Shown here one piece after another: positions 8,600 to 16,080 of a stretch of 49,300 nucleotides of DNA. The notes under the pieces were generated by a model. It was not told the DNA's origin and made no database searches. It was given only the letters and a program-made list of their open reading frames with translations. This DNA is from Crocosphaera sp. GTDB lineage: Bacteria > Cyanobacteriota > Cyanobacteriia > Cyanobacteriales > Microcystaceae. Where the stretch lies: the NCBI RefSeq assembly GCF_030064895.1, contig NZ_JASJEB010000116.1, positions 1 to 49,300 on the forward strand. Direction: 5' to 3'. Each line of letters starts with the position of its first letter. The stretch's first letter is position 1. The position numbers and the translations under genes are program-made.

Positions 8600-9976
8600 T
8601 TATGATGAGGATAATGATTGAGGAAGAACCAATCTAAATATAATTTTACAATGTTTAGGGTTTTCTGTGGGGAGACATTCAACGCTAATTTTTCCTTGCA
8701 GGAGTTTAACTAAATCTTTAACAATATTTAGTCCAACTCCAATACCAGGAATACCACTATCTATAACGATTTGTTCTCGATAGAAAGGTTCAAAAAACTC
8801 ACTAATATTGTTGTGAAACCCGTACTCACTAATGTTCGATAAAGTGATAGCAATTAAGGATTTATTATGATTATTTTCTTGGTTGACTTCTAAGGTAACA
8901 GTAGAGTTTGGAACCGAGAATTTACTGGCATTTTTTAATAATTCTTCAATAATATTAGTTAAATGTTGAACATCTGTACGCAGTGATTCTTCACCTTGAA
9001 TATTAAAGTTTGTGTTTAATGTTAGATTACTTTTTAAATTTTCTTGCCATTTTTCTTGGCAAGAATTAGTAATATTTATAAGTAGTTTAGTTAAATTAAC
9101 AGGAACTAAGTTATAGCTCATATTTTCAGATTTTAAATGTTTCAGTTGTAAGATTTTTTCGTTGATACTGTTAAGCTTATTCCAAGAATCTTCTAACATG
9201 GCAATTCTTTTGCTTAACTCTTTTGGGGATAGTTCTCTAGTCTTTAAAACAGTGATCCCCATTTTTAGAATAGCCAAAGGATTGCGAGTTTGATCACTCA
9301 TAATCGTAATCATATTATAAATAACTTTTCTATTCCATTCTAGTTGTTTTTCTAATTGTTGTCTTGTACTTTTCCACCACAGTCTTAGAATTGGATTTTC
9401 TTGTAAAAGTTGAGGAATATCACCAAGAGAAAAAGAAGAATCTTTATTAATACTTTTTTCATCAACCATTGCGTTTACTTGATTTAGATGACAAGCAATA
9501 CTAACAATATTTACTACTTCTTTTAACTTGTTTTTATCTTGACTATTCCATTGATAAGAAGTTGATTTACCTACGAGAATAATGCCATTGTTTTCTCCTT
9601 TAAAATGCGTGCTTATTCCTAGTAGTGATTCCAGTATAATGCCTTCCAATAAAACTGATAATTTATGGTATTTTTTGTGTTTTAAATCCCTAATATATCT
9701 CAAGTTTGAACCATTTTTTAATTCTTGTATCCAAGGATTTTGTATCAATTCAGATAATTTACTTTGGTGCATAATTGAATTATCTATCGGTGAATTTCTT
9801 AAGCTATAAAAGTATTGTAAGTCATTAAAATTAGTAATAATTAGACAAAAATCAACTAATAATTCTTCTCGAATTATCTCGGCTATATTTTCTAAATTTC
9901 TATCATAATCTGAGCGAGCAATAATTGCGTTAATTAAAGATTTTTCAATGTTATTATCTTTAGAAGAATTTGACAT
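8600..9976 (-). CDS. GAF-type sensor kinase lacking the phospho-acceptor histidine
   Basis: 458 aa. Residues 10-165 look like a GAF-type sensory domain. Residues 205-280 form a DHp-like two-helix segment and 285-452 an HATPase domain, with the N-box ELLKNASKF (345-353) and the G2-type loop GIPGIGVGLNIVKDLVKLL (408-426). The H-box reads MSDQTRNPLAIL, so the expected His is Asp228 (codon GAT; CAT would be His). The G1 box is also eroded (LSNISEYGF, 379-387, instead of DNGxG). No transmembrane helix is present, so it is cytosolic. It may be a pseudokinase or ligand-sensing regulator rather than an active histidine kinase. First gene of a three-gene run with the ABC1 kinase. Confidence 0.75.
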   Translation of the reverse strand: MSNSSKDNNIEKSLINAIIARSDYDRNLENIAEIIREELLVDFCLIITNFNDLQYFYSLRNSPIDNSIMHQSKLSELIQNPWIQELKNGSNLRYIRDLKHKKYHKLSVLLEGIILESLLGISTHFKGENNGIILVGKSTSYQWNSQDKNKLKEVVNIVSIACHLNQVNAMVDEKSINKDSSFSLGDIPQLLQENPILRLWWKSTRQQLEKQLEWNRKVIYNMITIMSDQTRNPLAILKMGITVLKTRELSPKELSKRIAMLEDSWNKLNSINEKILQLKHLKSENMSYNLVPVNLTKLLINITNSCQEKWQENLKSNLTLNTNFNIQGEESLRTDVQHLTNIIEELLKNASKFSVPNSTVTLEVNQENNHNKSLIAITLSNISEYGFHNNISEFFEPFYREQIVIDSGIPGIGVGLNIVKDLVKLLQGKISVECLPTENPKHCKIIFRLVLPQSLSSS

Positions 9977-10229
9977 TGTACTAATAGCATCTGGTTTATA
10001 AAAAATTTAATAGTTTCATCGACATTTACAATACCTTTATCTAAGTTCCAAGAAAAAACAGCATTTTCTTTATCGGTTTCAAATTACATTCTAACTTAGA
10101 AAAAGCAAAATGTAATCAGAAGATGACAAGTTACCGATATATACTTATCATCAGTAATAATACGATATTCTTCAACAGTAAATTCACGCAAACCAATGCA
10201 AAAAAATATAATAATTGATGGTTAATATT

Positions 10230-11750
10230 TTAGAGTCCTAGATCAACAGCGATGCGATGGCTACAAGCAAACCCTGAAAAGGCTACAGCATTCAGTCCTT
10301 GACCCGGAAAGGTACTATCCCCTACACAGTATAATCCAGGGATAACCGTGCGATTAAACGGCATTCCTAGCAAACCTGGTAACTTACGACTGGGAATAGG
10401 CCCGTAAGTGCCATCATTTCGTCCTAAAAAGCGTCGATGTGTGCGCGGTGTTCCCACTTCTTGATAGTCTAAATTATCAATTAATCCAGGAAAAATATTT
10501 TCTAACCGTTGAATTAAACGAATAGCTGCTACTTCTTTTTTCTGGGAATATTCTTGGTTAGATAGTCCTTGCCATTCGCTAATATAACTGGGGGTAAAGG
10601 TATGGATAATATGATGATTAGGAGGAGCCAAACTGGGATCAAGCAAGGTGGGAATTGAGACAAAAATGGTTCCTTGTTCATCTTCCATCGTTTCCCATTG
10701 TTCTAAAAGGATATGATGGCATTCTGTTCCTATGGGTAAAAGTTCAGATTTCACACCTAAATGTAAGCTTAAGAAACTTGGAGATTTTTCATAACGTTGT
10801 TGCCATTTTTCTTCCTTTTTTGGCATCTCGTTTTTAGGCAATAATTTTTCAAATGTATCCCAACGAGTTGCGTTAGAAACAATCCGTTTTGCTCGATATT
10901 CTTTCCCATCAGCTAATTTAACTCCCACTGCCTTACCCTTTTCCATTAAAATGTTAGTAACACGGGCTTTATATTCAACTTCCCCCCCAAATTTTTCTAA
11001 ACCTTCAACTAATTTTTCAGCAATGGTTCCCACACCCCCTTTAGGATAATTTATCCCTCCATAATGTCGATCTGAAAAAACCATTCCTGCATTGATCATC
11101 GGGGTTTTTTCTGCTGGAACTACAGACCAACAATAACACTCCATATCAATGAACTTTAGTAGTTCTGGATCACTGATATAACGACGGGCAATATCTCCTG
11201 CATTTTGTGGTAAATATTTAACTAAACCTAAACAGGCAAAAGGATGCTGGAAAAACACTCTCATCAAGTATCTAGGTTCTTCCAAGGAAAGTAAATCCAT
11301 GGCATTTAGGCAGTTAAAAACTCGCCAACATTCGTCGTAAAAGCGACGAATACCAACTTTTTCATGAGGAAATTTAGCAGTTAATTCTTCAATAAATTTA
11401 TCATAATCTTTGTGTACTTTTAGCTCTAAATTGTCAGGTAAATGGTAGTGTATTTGCACAGGATCTGGTATAGTTTCTAGGGTCATATTAACCCCATCTA
11501 AAGCACGGGTTAAAAGATTTGTGGTTCCTTCCGTTCCGAAACCAAAAATCATCGATGCACCCACATCAAAGCGATAGCCTTCCCGTTCAAAATAACCGGC
11601 ACTTCCTCCAGGAATTAAATACTTTTCTAAGACTAATACTTTCGCTCCTTTGGCTGCAAGTTGGGTGGCCGTCACTAAACCTCCCATTCCCGAACCAATA
11701 ACGATAACATCGTAGTCTTTTTTGGCGATGGCCGTCCCTGTCCTAGTCAT
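10230..11750 (-). CDS. crtH: Prolycopene isomerase (carotene cis-trans isomerase, CrtISO)
   Basis: 506-aa FAD-dependent isomerase that converts poly-cis lycopene to all-trans lycopene in the plant-like carotenoid pathway of cyanobacteria. The dinucleotide-binding motif is at [20 protein letters not shown] (13-32), continuing to [18 protein letters not shown]. The C-terminal FAD-contact region is [23 protein letters not shown] (about 471-493). Length and the end motif fit CrtISO rather than the bacterial CrtI desaturase, which is close in sequence. Peripheral thylakoid-membrane location is expected. Upstream DNA (11782-11809) is a heptamer repeat, so its promoter is probably in the 30 bases between repeat and gene or further upstream. 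Confidence 0.88.
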   Translation of the reverse strand: MTRTGTAIAKKDYDVIVIGSGMGGLVTATQLAAKGAKVLVLEKYLIPGGSAGYFEREGYRFDVGASMIFGFGTEGTTNLLTRALDGVNMTLETIPDPVQIHYHLPDNLELKVHKDYDKFIEELTAKFPHEKVGIRRFYDECWRVFNCLNAMDLLSLEEPRYLMRVFFQHPFACLGLVKYLPQNAGDIARRYISDPELLKFIDMECYCWSVVPAEKTPMINAGMVFSDRHYGGINYPKGGVGTIAEKLVEGLEKFGGEVEYKARVTNILMEKGKAVGVKLADGKEYRAKRIVSNATRWDTFEKLLPKNEMPKKEEKWQQRYEKSPSFLSLHLGVKSELLPIGTECHHILLEQWETMEDEQGTIFVSIPTLLDPSLAPPNHHIIHTFTPSYISEWQGLSNQEYSQKKEVAAIRLIQRLENIFPGLIDNLDYQEVGTPRTHRRFLGRNDGTYGPIPSRKLPGLLGMPFNRTVIPGLYCVGDSTFPGQGLNAVAFSGFACSHRIAVDLGL

Positions 11751-11781
11751 ATTTGATTACAATTTCTTAACATTTCTAGTT

Positions 11782-11809
11782 TATCAGTTAACAGTTACCA
11801 ATTATCAGT
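11782..11809. repeat. Heptamer array, TATCAGT family
   Basis: Four consecutive heptamers: TATCAGT, TAACAGT, TACCAAT, TATCAGT. The complement has the ACTGATA form also seen at 32880-32914. It lies about 30 bases upstream of the crtH start codon. Confidence 0.75.
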
Positions 11810-11868
11810 TATTGAGCCTTCAAAGTTATGTTAGTAAGCAGGATGGTCACACTCCTCACACTCCTCCA

Positions 11869-12405
11869 TCAAGCGTCTTTTAAGGGATTAAGGTTAGGAA
11901 GTAAGTAGATTATCCCAGAAACAAGAGTTAACACCACTGATAGCCAAAATACTGTGATGGAGATAGTTTCCCAAGGTTGAGGCAAAGGAGCGATCAAAAG
12001 TGCGATCGCTGTTATTTGACTTACTGTTTTCAATTTTCCCCAAATATTTGCTCCTTGAATAGCGGTATTTCCGGTTAAGTTTGGGTTAATACGCCATCCT
12101 GCGATCGCAATTTCTCGGCTTAATATTAAGAACACTCCCCAGGCCGGAACTTGTTGCAGAGAAATTAAACTTAAGAGGGGTGCAAGTACCAATAATTTAT
12201 CCACCAGAGGGTCGAGAAATTTGCCCAATTCGGTCACTTGATTTAACTTTCTAGCTAAATAACCATCTACCCAGTCTGTTGAGGCAGCAAGAAGGAAAAT
12301 AACGAGGCTAAGCCAACGATGACTAGGGGTAGGACTGGTAAGGAAATAGAAAAGAAAAGGCAGTCCTATTAAACGGGAAATTGTGATCGAATTAGGTAAA
12401 TTCAT
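11869..12405 (-). CDS. pgsA: CDP-diacylglycerol-glycerol-3-phosphate 3-phosphatidyltransferase
   Basis: 178-aa integral membrane enzyme that makes phosphatidylglycerol phosphate, the committed step to phosphatidylglycerol, a lipid required by thylakoid photosystems. The CDP-alcohol phosphotransferase signature is DWVDGYLARKLNQ followed by TELGKFLDPLVDKLL, giving D-G-x2-A-R-x8-G-x3-D-x3-D. Four or more hydrophobic helices are visible. The start is the ATG at 12405; an in-frame TTG two codons upstream is within a heptamer repeat and has no ribosome site. The heptamer array at 12404-12424 covers the start codon and forms the leader, so the normal upstream region may have been replaced. coaE lies upstream on the same strand. 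Confidence 0.88.
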   Translation of the reverse strand: MNLPNSITISRLIGLPFLFYFLTSPTPSHRWLSLVIFLLAASTDWVDGYLARKLNQVTELGKFLDPLVDKLLVLAPLLSLISLQQVPAWGVFLILSREIAIAGWRINPNLTGNTAIQGANIWGKLKTVSQITAIALLIAPLPQPWETISITVFWLSVVLTLVSGIIYLLPNLNPLKDA

Positions 12406-12424
12406 GAACAATGGATAATGGATA
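12404..12424. repeat. Heptamer array, ATGGATA family, at the pgsA start
   Basis: Three heptamers: ATGAACA, ATGGATA, ATGGATA. It overlaps the pgsA start codon (12403-12405). The same family occurs at 38370-38397 (inverted) and 44135-44162. Confidence 0.8.
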
Positions 12425-12479
12425 ATAAACCAAAAACATTAAATGTTATTGGTGAGGTATAAGAAATCTCTTCAACTTC

Positions 12480-13100
12480 TTAATTATAATTGATAGTGCT
12501 ATATTCAGAAATATTTAATGCGTCTTCAATTTGCTGATATAAAGCTTCTAATGTAGAATAATTATCTAGAACAACGTCAGCTTTTTGTATTTTCTCTTCA
12601 AGTGGTAGTTGACTTTTGATGCGGGATATCGCTTCTTGTTCGGTTAAGTCATTTCTACTCATTAATCGTTGTAATTGTTGTTTATAATAACAAGAAACAA
12701 CCCAAATTTCTGTAACTAAATGGGTTAATTTTGATTCAAAAAGTAAGGGAATGTCTAAGACGAGAATTCTTCCTTTATCTTGGGAAATTTCTTGTTTAAA
12801 TTTTTGTCTTACATAAGGATGAATTTGACTTTCTAACCATATTTTTTCTCTGGCATCATTAAAAATAATATTACCCAATTTTTTGCGATTTAATTCTCCA
12901 TTTGTAAAACAAATTTCTGCTCCATATCTTTGTTGAATTTTTTGTAAAATAGGAGAATTTTTCTCAACTGCTTCCTTAGCATAATTATCAGCATCCAACA
13001 CTCGAATATGACAAACAGTGCTTAAATAATGGGAAACCGTTGTTTTTCCTGTGCTTATTCCTCCTGTCAAACCAATAATTCTTTTTGCGTGTTCATTCAT
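12480..13100 (-). CDS. coaE: Dephospho-CoA kinase
   Basis: 206-aa P-loop kinase of the last step of coenzyme A synthesis, phosphorylating the ribose 3'-OH of dephospho-CoA. Walker A is GLTGGISTGKTTV (10-22). Next come VLDADNYAKEAV (34-45), with the family's DAD motif, a QIHPYVRQKF segment, the IPLLFESKL region (about 118-126) and the lid-type SRNDLTEQEAISRIKSQ. Cytosolic. The length is normal for the family. It is divergent from the zinc-ribbon gene, with about 86 bases between start codons, and upstream of pgsA in the same direction. Confidence 0.92.
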   Translation of the reverse strand: MNEHAKRIIGLTGGISTGKTTVSHYLSTVCHIRVLDADNYAKEAVEKNSPILQKIQQRYGAEICFTNGELNRKKLGNIIFNDAREKIWLESQIHPYVRQKFKQEISQDKGRILVLDIPLLFESKLTHLVTEIWVVSCYYKQQLQRLMSRNDLTEQEAISRIKSQLPLEEKIQKADVVLDNYSTLEALYQQIEDALNISEYSTINYN

Positions 13101-13186
13101 ATTAATAACTAAAATAAGGTTAGGTTTTCATAAATAATTTAAAAGATTTGCTAAGCTTTAGATACTCTAGAAAACTCAAAAAAGTC

Positions 13187-13582
13187 ATGAAGTCATTAAG
13201 CTGTCCTAAGTGTGGGGGAAAATTAGAACCCGTTATGTATGACATTATTGAAGTTGATCGCTGTTGTCAATGTAACGGTATTTGGTTTGACTCTTTAGAA
13301 GCAGAAAACTTGAAAAAACTTAGGGGTTCAGAAAAAATCGATATTGGAAAAGTAGATAATGAACACCAGAAAGAAGAATTAGACACTCATATTCTTTGTC
13401 CCCATTGTAATATTCCAATGATAAAAATGTTAGATTTCGATAAGCATCCTATTTGGTATGAAACCTGTCCTCAGTGTGAAGGTATTTGGTTCGATGCAGG
13501 GGAATTTAGGAAATTTAAAGATAATTTTTCTCAACCAAAGTTATTATCTAAAGCTTTGAATGTTTTGCGCTTACAAAAATAA
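13187..13582 (+). CDS. TFIIB-type zinc-ribbon protein
   Basis: 131 aa with two copies of a zf-TFIIB-like module: CPKCGGKLEPVMYD...DRCCQCNGIWFDSLEAENL (about 5-41) and CPHCNIPMIKML...ETCPQCEGIWFDAGEFRKF (about 75-112). Each has a CxxC pair plus the CxGIWFDxxE ending typical of small bacterial zinc-ribbon proteins of unknown function. The frame is open back to a TTG at 13148, but the ATG at 13187 places the first CxxC at the normal distance from the N-terminus and is preferred. Cytosolic. It converges on the HtrA-type protease gene through a shared terminator. Confidence 0.75.
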   Translation: MKSLSCPKCGGKLEPVMYDIIEVDRCCQCNGIWFDSLEAENLKKLRGSEKIDIGKVDNEHQKEELDTHILCPHCNIPMIKMLDFDKHPIWYETCPQCEGIWFDAGEFRKFKDNFSQPKLLSKALNVLRLQK

Positions 13583-13599
13583 CTAAATTAAGACTGATA

Positions 13600-13635
13600 A
13601 TAGGCAACTCAGTTAATAATAAGTCGCCTATTTTT
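13600..13635. terminator. Intrinsic terminator between convergent genes
   Basis: Arms ATAGGCAACT (13600-13609) and AGTCGCCTAT (13622-13631), 10 bp with one mismatch, followed on the plus strand by TTTTT. It follows the zinc-ribbon gene. On the minus strand the stem also ends in a modest A/T tract, so it may serve the protease gene too. Confidence 0.7.
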
Positions 13636-13640
13636 GAGAT

Positions 13641-14885
13641 TTAACTATTGGGTAAAACCCCAACTTGTACATTTAAGCTTAATGGTTTACCATCGCGCTC
13701 AACCTGTACAGGAATTACACTACCAACCTCAACTTGTTCTACTGCTTGTTGAACTCCTTCAGCAGTTCTCAGGGGTTTTTGATTAATAGATTGGATAATG
13801 TCACCTGATTTTAAGCCAGATGCTGCTGCGGGGGAATTCGGAACAACTTGGACAATTAAAATTCCGGAATCCGCATTAATATTTAAACCACTACTTGCTT
13901 GTATTCTTTGTTTAATTTCTGGGTTAATTTCTACCATCTGGATACCCAAATAAGGATGATCTACGCTACCTTTAGCAATTAATTCAGCCGCAATTTCTTG
14001 TGCCTTATTAATAGGAATAGAAAAGCCAATACCTTGAGCATTTCGGAAGATAGCGGTATTAACTCCGATGACTTCACCCCTTGCATTGAGAAGAGGACCA
14101 CCAGAATTACCAGGGTTAATGGCAGCGTCTGTCTGGATGAAATTAACTCGTTTGTCTCCTACACCAATTTGAGAACTGCTGCGTCCAGTAGCACTAACAA
14201 TTCCCGTGGTGACGGTATTATCTAATCCCAAAGGATTACCAATAGCAATCGCCCATTCGCCTACGTTAAGATTATCGGAATTTCCTGCTTTAACTGTGGG
14301 TAAATTATCGGCTTCAATATCGATAACAGCTACATCAGTAATGGAATCTGTTCCTAATACTTTCCCTGTAAAAGTTCGACCATCTTTTAAAGTAACGCTT
14401 ACCTCTTGACTTCCCGCAATCACATGAGCATTGGTAACAATTTTTCCATCTTCGCTTAAGATAAATCCTGAACCGGTTCCTCGCTGAATTTGCTCATTGG
14501 GAATGTTAGGAACTTGTGAGCCAAAAAAGCGACGGAAAAAGGGATCTTCAAACATAGGGGGAACTTCGGTTTTAACGGTGCGAGAAGCATCAATTCTGAC
14601 GACCGCAGGACCGACTTTTTTAACTACATCTGTGACAAAGTTTTCTGACGTTATCGGGGGTAAAGAAGCCCATTCTTGAGGAACTTCCGCATTGGTAGAT
14701 GGGACTATTGCTTCTGCTTGTTGGCGGAAAAGATTGGGATAACTAAAGGCAATGCTTCCCCCGATACCGACTCCCATTCCTAAGAGAATTAAGGAGATAT
14801 AAGTGATTGGTTTTTGCAAGATAGAATTTTTAGAATTGGACATTTTGGCTGAGGTATAGGATTGATTTAGACTATGGTTTTTCAT
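13641..14885 (-). CDS. HtrA/Deg-family serine protease with PDZ domain
   Basis: 414-aa periplasmic or lumenal protease/chaperone of the cyanobacterial HhoA/HhoB/HtrA group; which paralogue cannot be decided here. A single N-terminal hydrophobic segment (about 27-47) acts as signal or anchor. The trypsin-like domain carries His154 in VTNAHVIAG, Asp184 in SITDVAVIDIE and Ser261 in INPGNSGGPLL. A C-terminal PDZ domain follows (about 310-410), with YLGIQMVEI and AAASGLKSGDIIQSINQ. Such proteases degrade or refold damaged proteins under light and heat stress. The promoter region has four 11-bp-phased repeats with a -10 element placed as in PhoB-type promoters, so response-regulator control is likely. 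Confidence 0.9.
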   Translation of the reverse strand: MKNHSLNQSYTSAKMSNSKNSILQKPITYISLILLGMGVGIGGSIAFSYPNLFRQQAEAIVPSTNAEVPQEWASLPPITSENFVTDVVKKVGPAVVRIDASRTVKTEVPPMFEDPFFRRFFGSQVPNIPNEQIQRGTGSGFILSEDGKIVTNAHVIAGSQEVSVTLKDGRTFTGKVLGTDSITDVAVIDIEADNLPTVKAGNSDNLNVGEWAIAIGNPLGLDNTVTTGIVSATGRSSSQIGVGDKRVNFIQTDAAINPGNSGGPLLNARGEVIGVNTAIFRNAQGIGFSIPINKAQEIAAELIAKGSVDHPYLGIQMVEINPEIKQRIQASSGLNINADSGILIVQVVPNSPAAASGLKSGDIIQSINQKPLRTAEGVQQAVEQVEVGSVIPVQVERDGKPLSLNVQVGVLPNS

Positions 14886-14981
14886 GGTTTTTGTTTATTT
14901 ATATTGTCAACAATAAGAAAGAAAAGTCAGTCCGTATGAGGAGTGATTGATGGGAAAACGGTTATTGGACTGACATTTTTT

Positions 14982-15037
14982 ACTATAGGAGGGAGATATG
15001 ACAACCCGATGACAATGAGATGACGTTTTTATGTCAA
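14982..15037 (-). promoter_or_regulatory. Phased direct repeats plus -10: probable OmpR/PhoB-type operator
   Basis: Read toward the protease gene the units are TTGACAT, ACGTCAT, TTGTCAT and TTGTCAT, each starting 11 bp after the last (top-strand positions 15031, 15020, 15009, 14998). The last ends about 10 bp upstream of TATAGT (14982-14987). Seven-bp units with 4-bp spacers directly ahead of a -10 are the layout of PhoB-type activated promoters. The cognate regulator is unknown. Confidence 0.6.
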
Positions 15038-15047
15038 GTTAGTTCTA

Positions 15048-15107
15048 GTCTGTAGGTTGGGCAAATCTAAAAAGCAAATTATCTGGTCTGTAGAGTGGGC
15101 AAACCTA
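15048..15107. repeat. 22-bp imperfect direct repeat at the rsmD stop
   Basis: Copies at 15048-15069 and 15086-15107 match at 19 of 22 positions and share GTCTGTAG...TGGGCAAA. The second copy contains the rsmD stop codon (CTA, 15105-15107). Confidence 0.65.
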
Positions 15108-15638
15108 GATACGATAAAAGGTTAAACTGGTGTTACCATAGTTTTTTTCTCGACTGATTTTCAATCCTTTTATGACTGTTGCTTGCCAAAATTTAGGGTT
15201 ATGTTCTACGGCTATTTCTCCTTCTTCATTTAATAACTGATGAGTAACAATTAATTCTAAAACAGGTTGGTAAAGTCCACTTTGATAGGGTGGGTCAAAA
15301 TAAATCAGATCAAATTCTTGACGGTCTAAATTCTTTAATACTTTTAAAATATCTCCTTTAATAATACGAAATTCTTGTTGATGACTGCCTATTTTTTGCC
15401 AATTTTCATTGATAATCTTACAAGCTTTGCCATACTTTTCAACTCCAATAACAATAGAAGCATCACGACATAATGCTTCTGCCCCCATTGCGCCATTTCC
15501 TGCACACAAATCTAACCAACTACACCCCATAACTTCCCCTTGCCAAATATTAAATAATGCTTCTCTCACCTTAGCTGAAGTGGGACGGGTTAACTCTCCT
15601 GGTAATGTTTTTATTAGTCGATTTCCATAAATTCTCAT
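15105..15638 (-). CDS. rsmD: 16S rRNA (guanine(966)-N2)-methyltransferase
   Basis: 177-aa SAM-dependent methyltransferase that modifies G966 (E. coli numbering) of 16S rRNA. It begins MRIYGNRLIKTLPGELTRPTSAKVREALFNIW, typical of RsmD. Then come the SAM loop WLDLCAGNGAMGAEALCR (about 40-57) and the catalytic DLIYFDPPYQSGLY (about 111-124), an N6/N2-type DPPY motif. Its ATG overlaps the stop of the upstream 136-aa gene in an ATGA arrangement, so the two are translationally coupled. The stop codon lies within a short intergenic repeat unit. Confidence 0.88.
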   Translation of the reverse strand: MRIYGNRLIKTLPGELTRPTSAKVREALFNIWQGEVMGCSWLDLCAGNGAMGAEALCRDASIVIGVEKYGKACKIINENWQKIGSHQQEFRIIKGDILKVLKNLDRQEFDLIYFDPPYQSGLYQPVLELIVTHQLLNEEGEIAVEHNPKFWQATVIKGLKISREKNYGNTSLTFYRI

Positions 15639-16045
15639 TCCTGATTTCTTAATTTTCCTTCTAATTCTTGCAGTTGTTCTTTCTGTGTTTCTAGTTCTAA
15701 TTGACGACGGGTTAAATCAAGACTTTTAGCTGTAATCTCTTGTCGCCATTGTTCAACTTTTTCTTGTTCTTTTTCCACCCATTCCGGGGTAATTACCCCA
15801 TTAGTTAAATAGGTTTCAACTAAACCCATAACCCAATCTTTTGCTTCTTTAAGTTCTAAAATCTCTTGATTATTGTCTAGCTTTGCTAACACTAAAACCC
15901 CATCACAAAAACCCATCAAAATTTTACAGGAAATGACCTCATCAGAGATGATTTCCCAGAGGTTTTGGGGGGTTTGACGTGCCAGCAACAAAAGTTCCAT
16001 CTCCCCTGAATTGGGATTTTTTTTCACTTGGGCTAGGTGCAACAT
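15635..16045 (-). CDS. Conserved-looking coiled-coil protein, function unknown
   Basis: 136 aa, no family recognised. The N-terminal half is mixed alpha/beta (MLHLAQVKKNPNSGEMELLLLARQ, then LMGFCDGVLVLAKLD). The C-terminal 55 residues are a charged helix likely to form a coiled coil (EKEQEKVEQWRQEITAKSLD...QLELETQKEQLQELEGKL). No signal or membrane segment. Overlaps the rsmD start by 4 bases, which argues that it is a real, translated gene, and lies 35 bases downstream of valS. A translation-related role is only suggested by these neighbours. Confidence 0.65.
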   Translation of the reverse strand: MLHLAQVKKNPNSGEMELLLLARQTPQNLWEIISDEVISCKILMGFCDGVLVLAKLDNNQEILELKEAKDWVMGLVETYLTNGVITPEWVEKEQEKVEQWRQEITAKSLDLTRRQLELETQKEQLQELEGKLRNQE

Positions 16046-16080
16046 AGTGGGTTAAGGGGTTAGCAGGGTGGCAGTCTCTA

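Noticed and set aside
9977-10229. Decayed gene between the sensor kinase and crtH (minus-strand pieces such as IGLREFTVEEYRIITDD and FETDKENAVFSWNLDKG)
   Set aside because: The pieces look protein-like but are short, in different frames, and match no family I can name. It could be a pseudogene but cannot be supported.
11842-11870. A Yfr1-like sRNA, because ACTCCTCACAC (11851-11861) matches the conserved Yfr1 core and is flanked by GATGG/CCATC
   Set aside because: The motif arises from a 9-bp tandem repeat (CACTCCTCA-type, similar to one at about 29570), overlaps the pgsA stop, and lacks a terminator hairpin with T-run.
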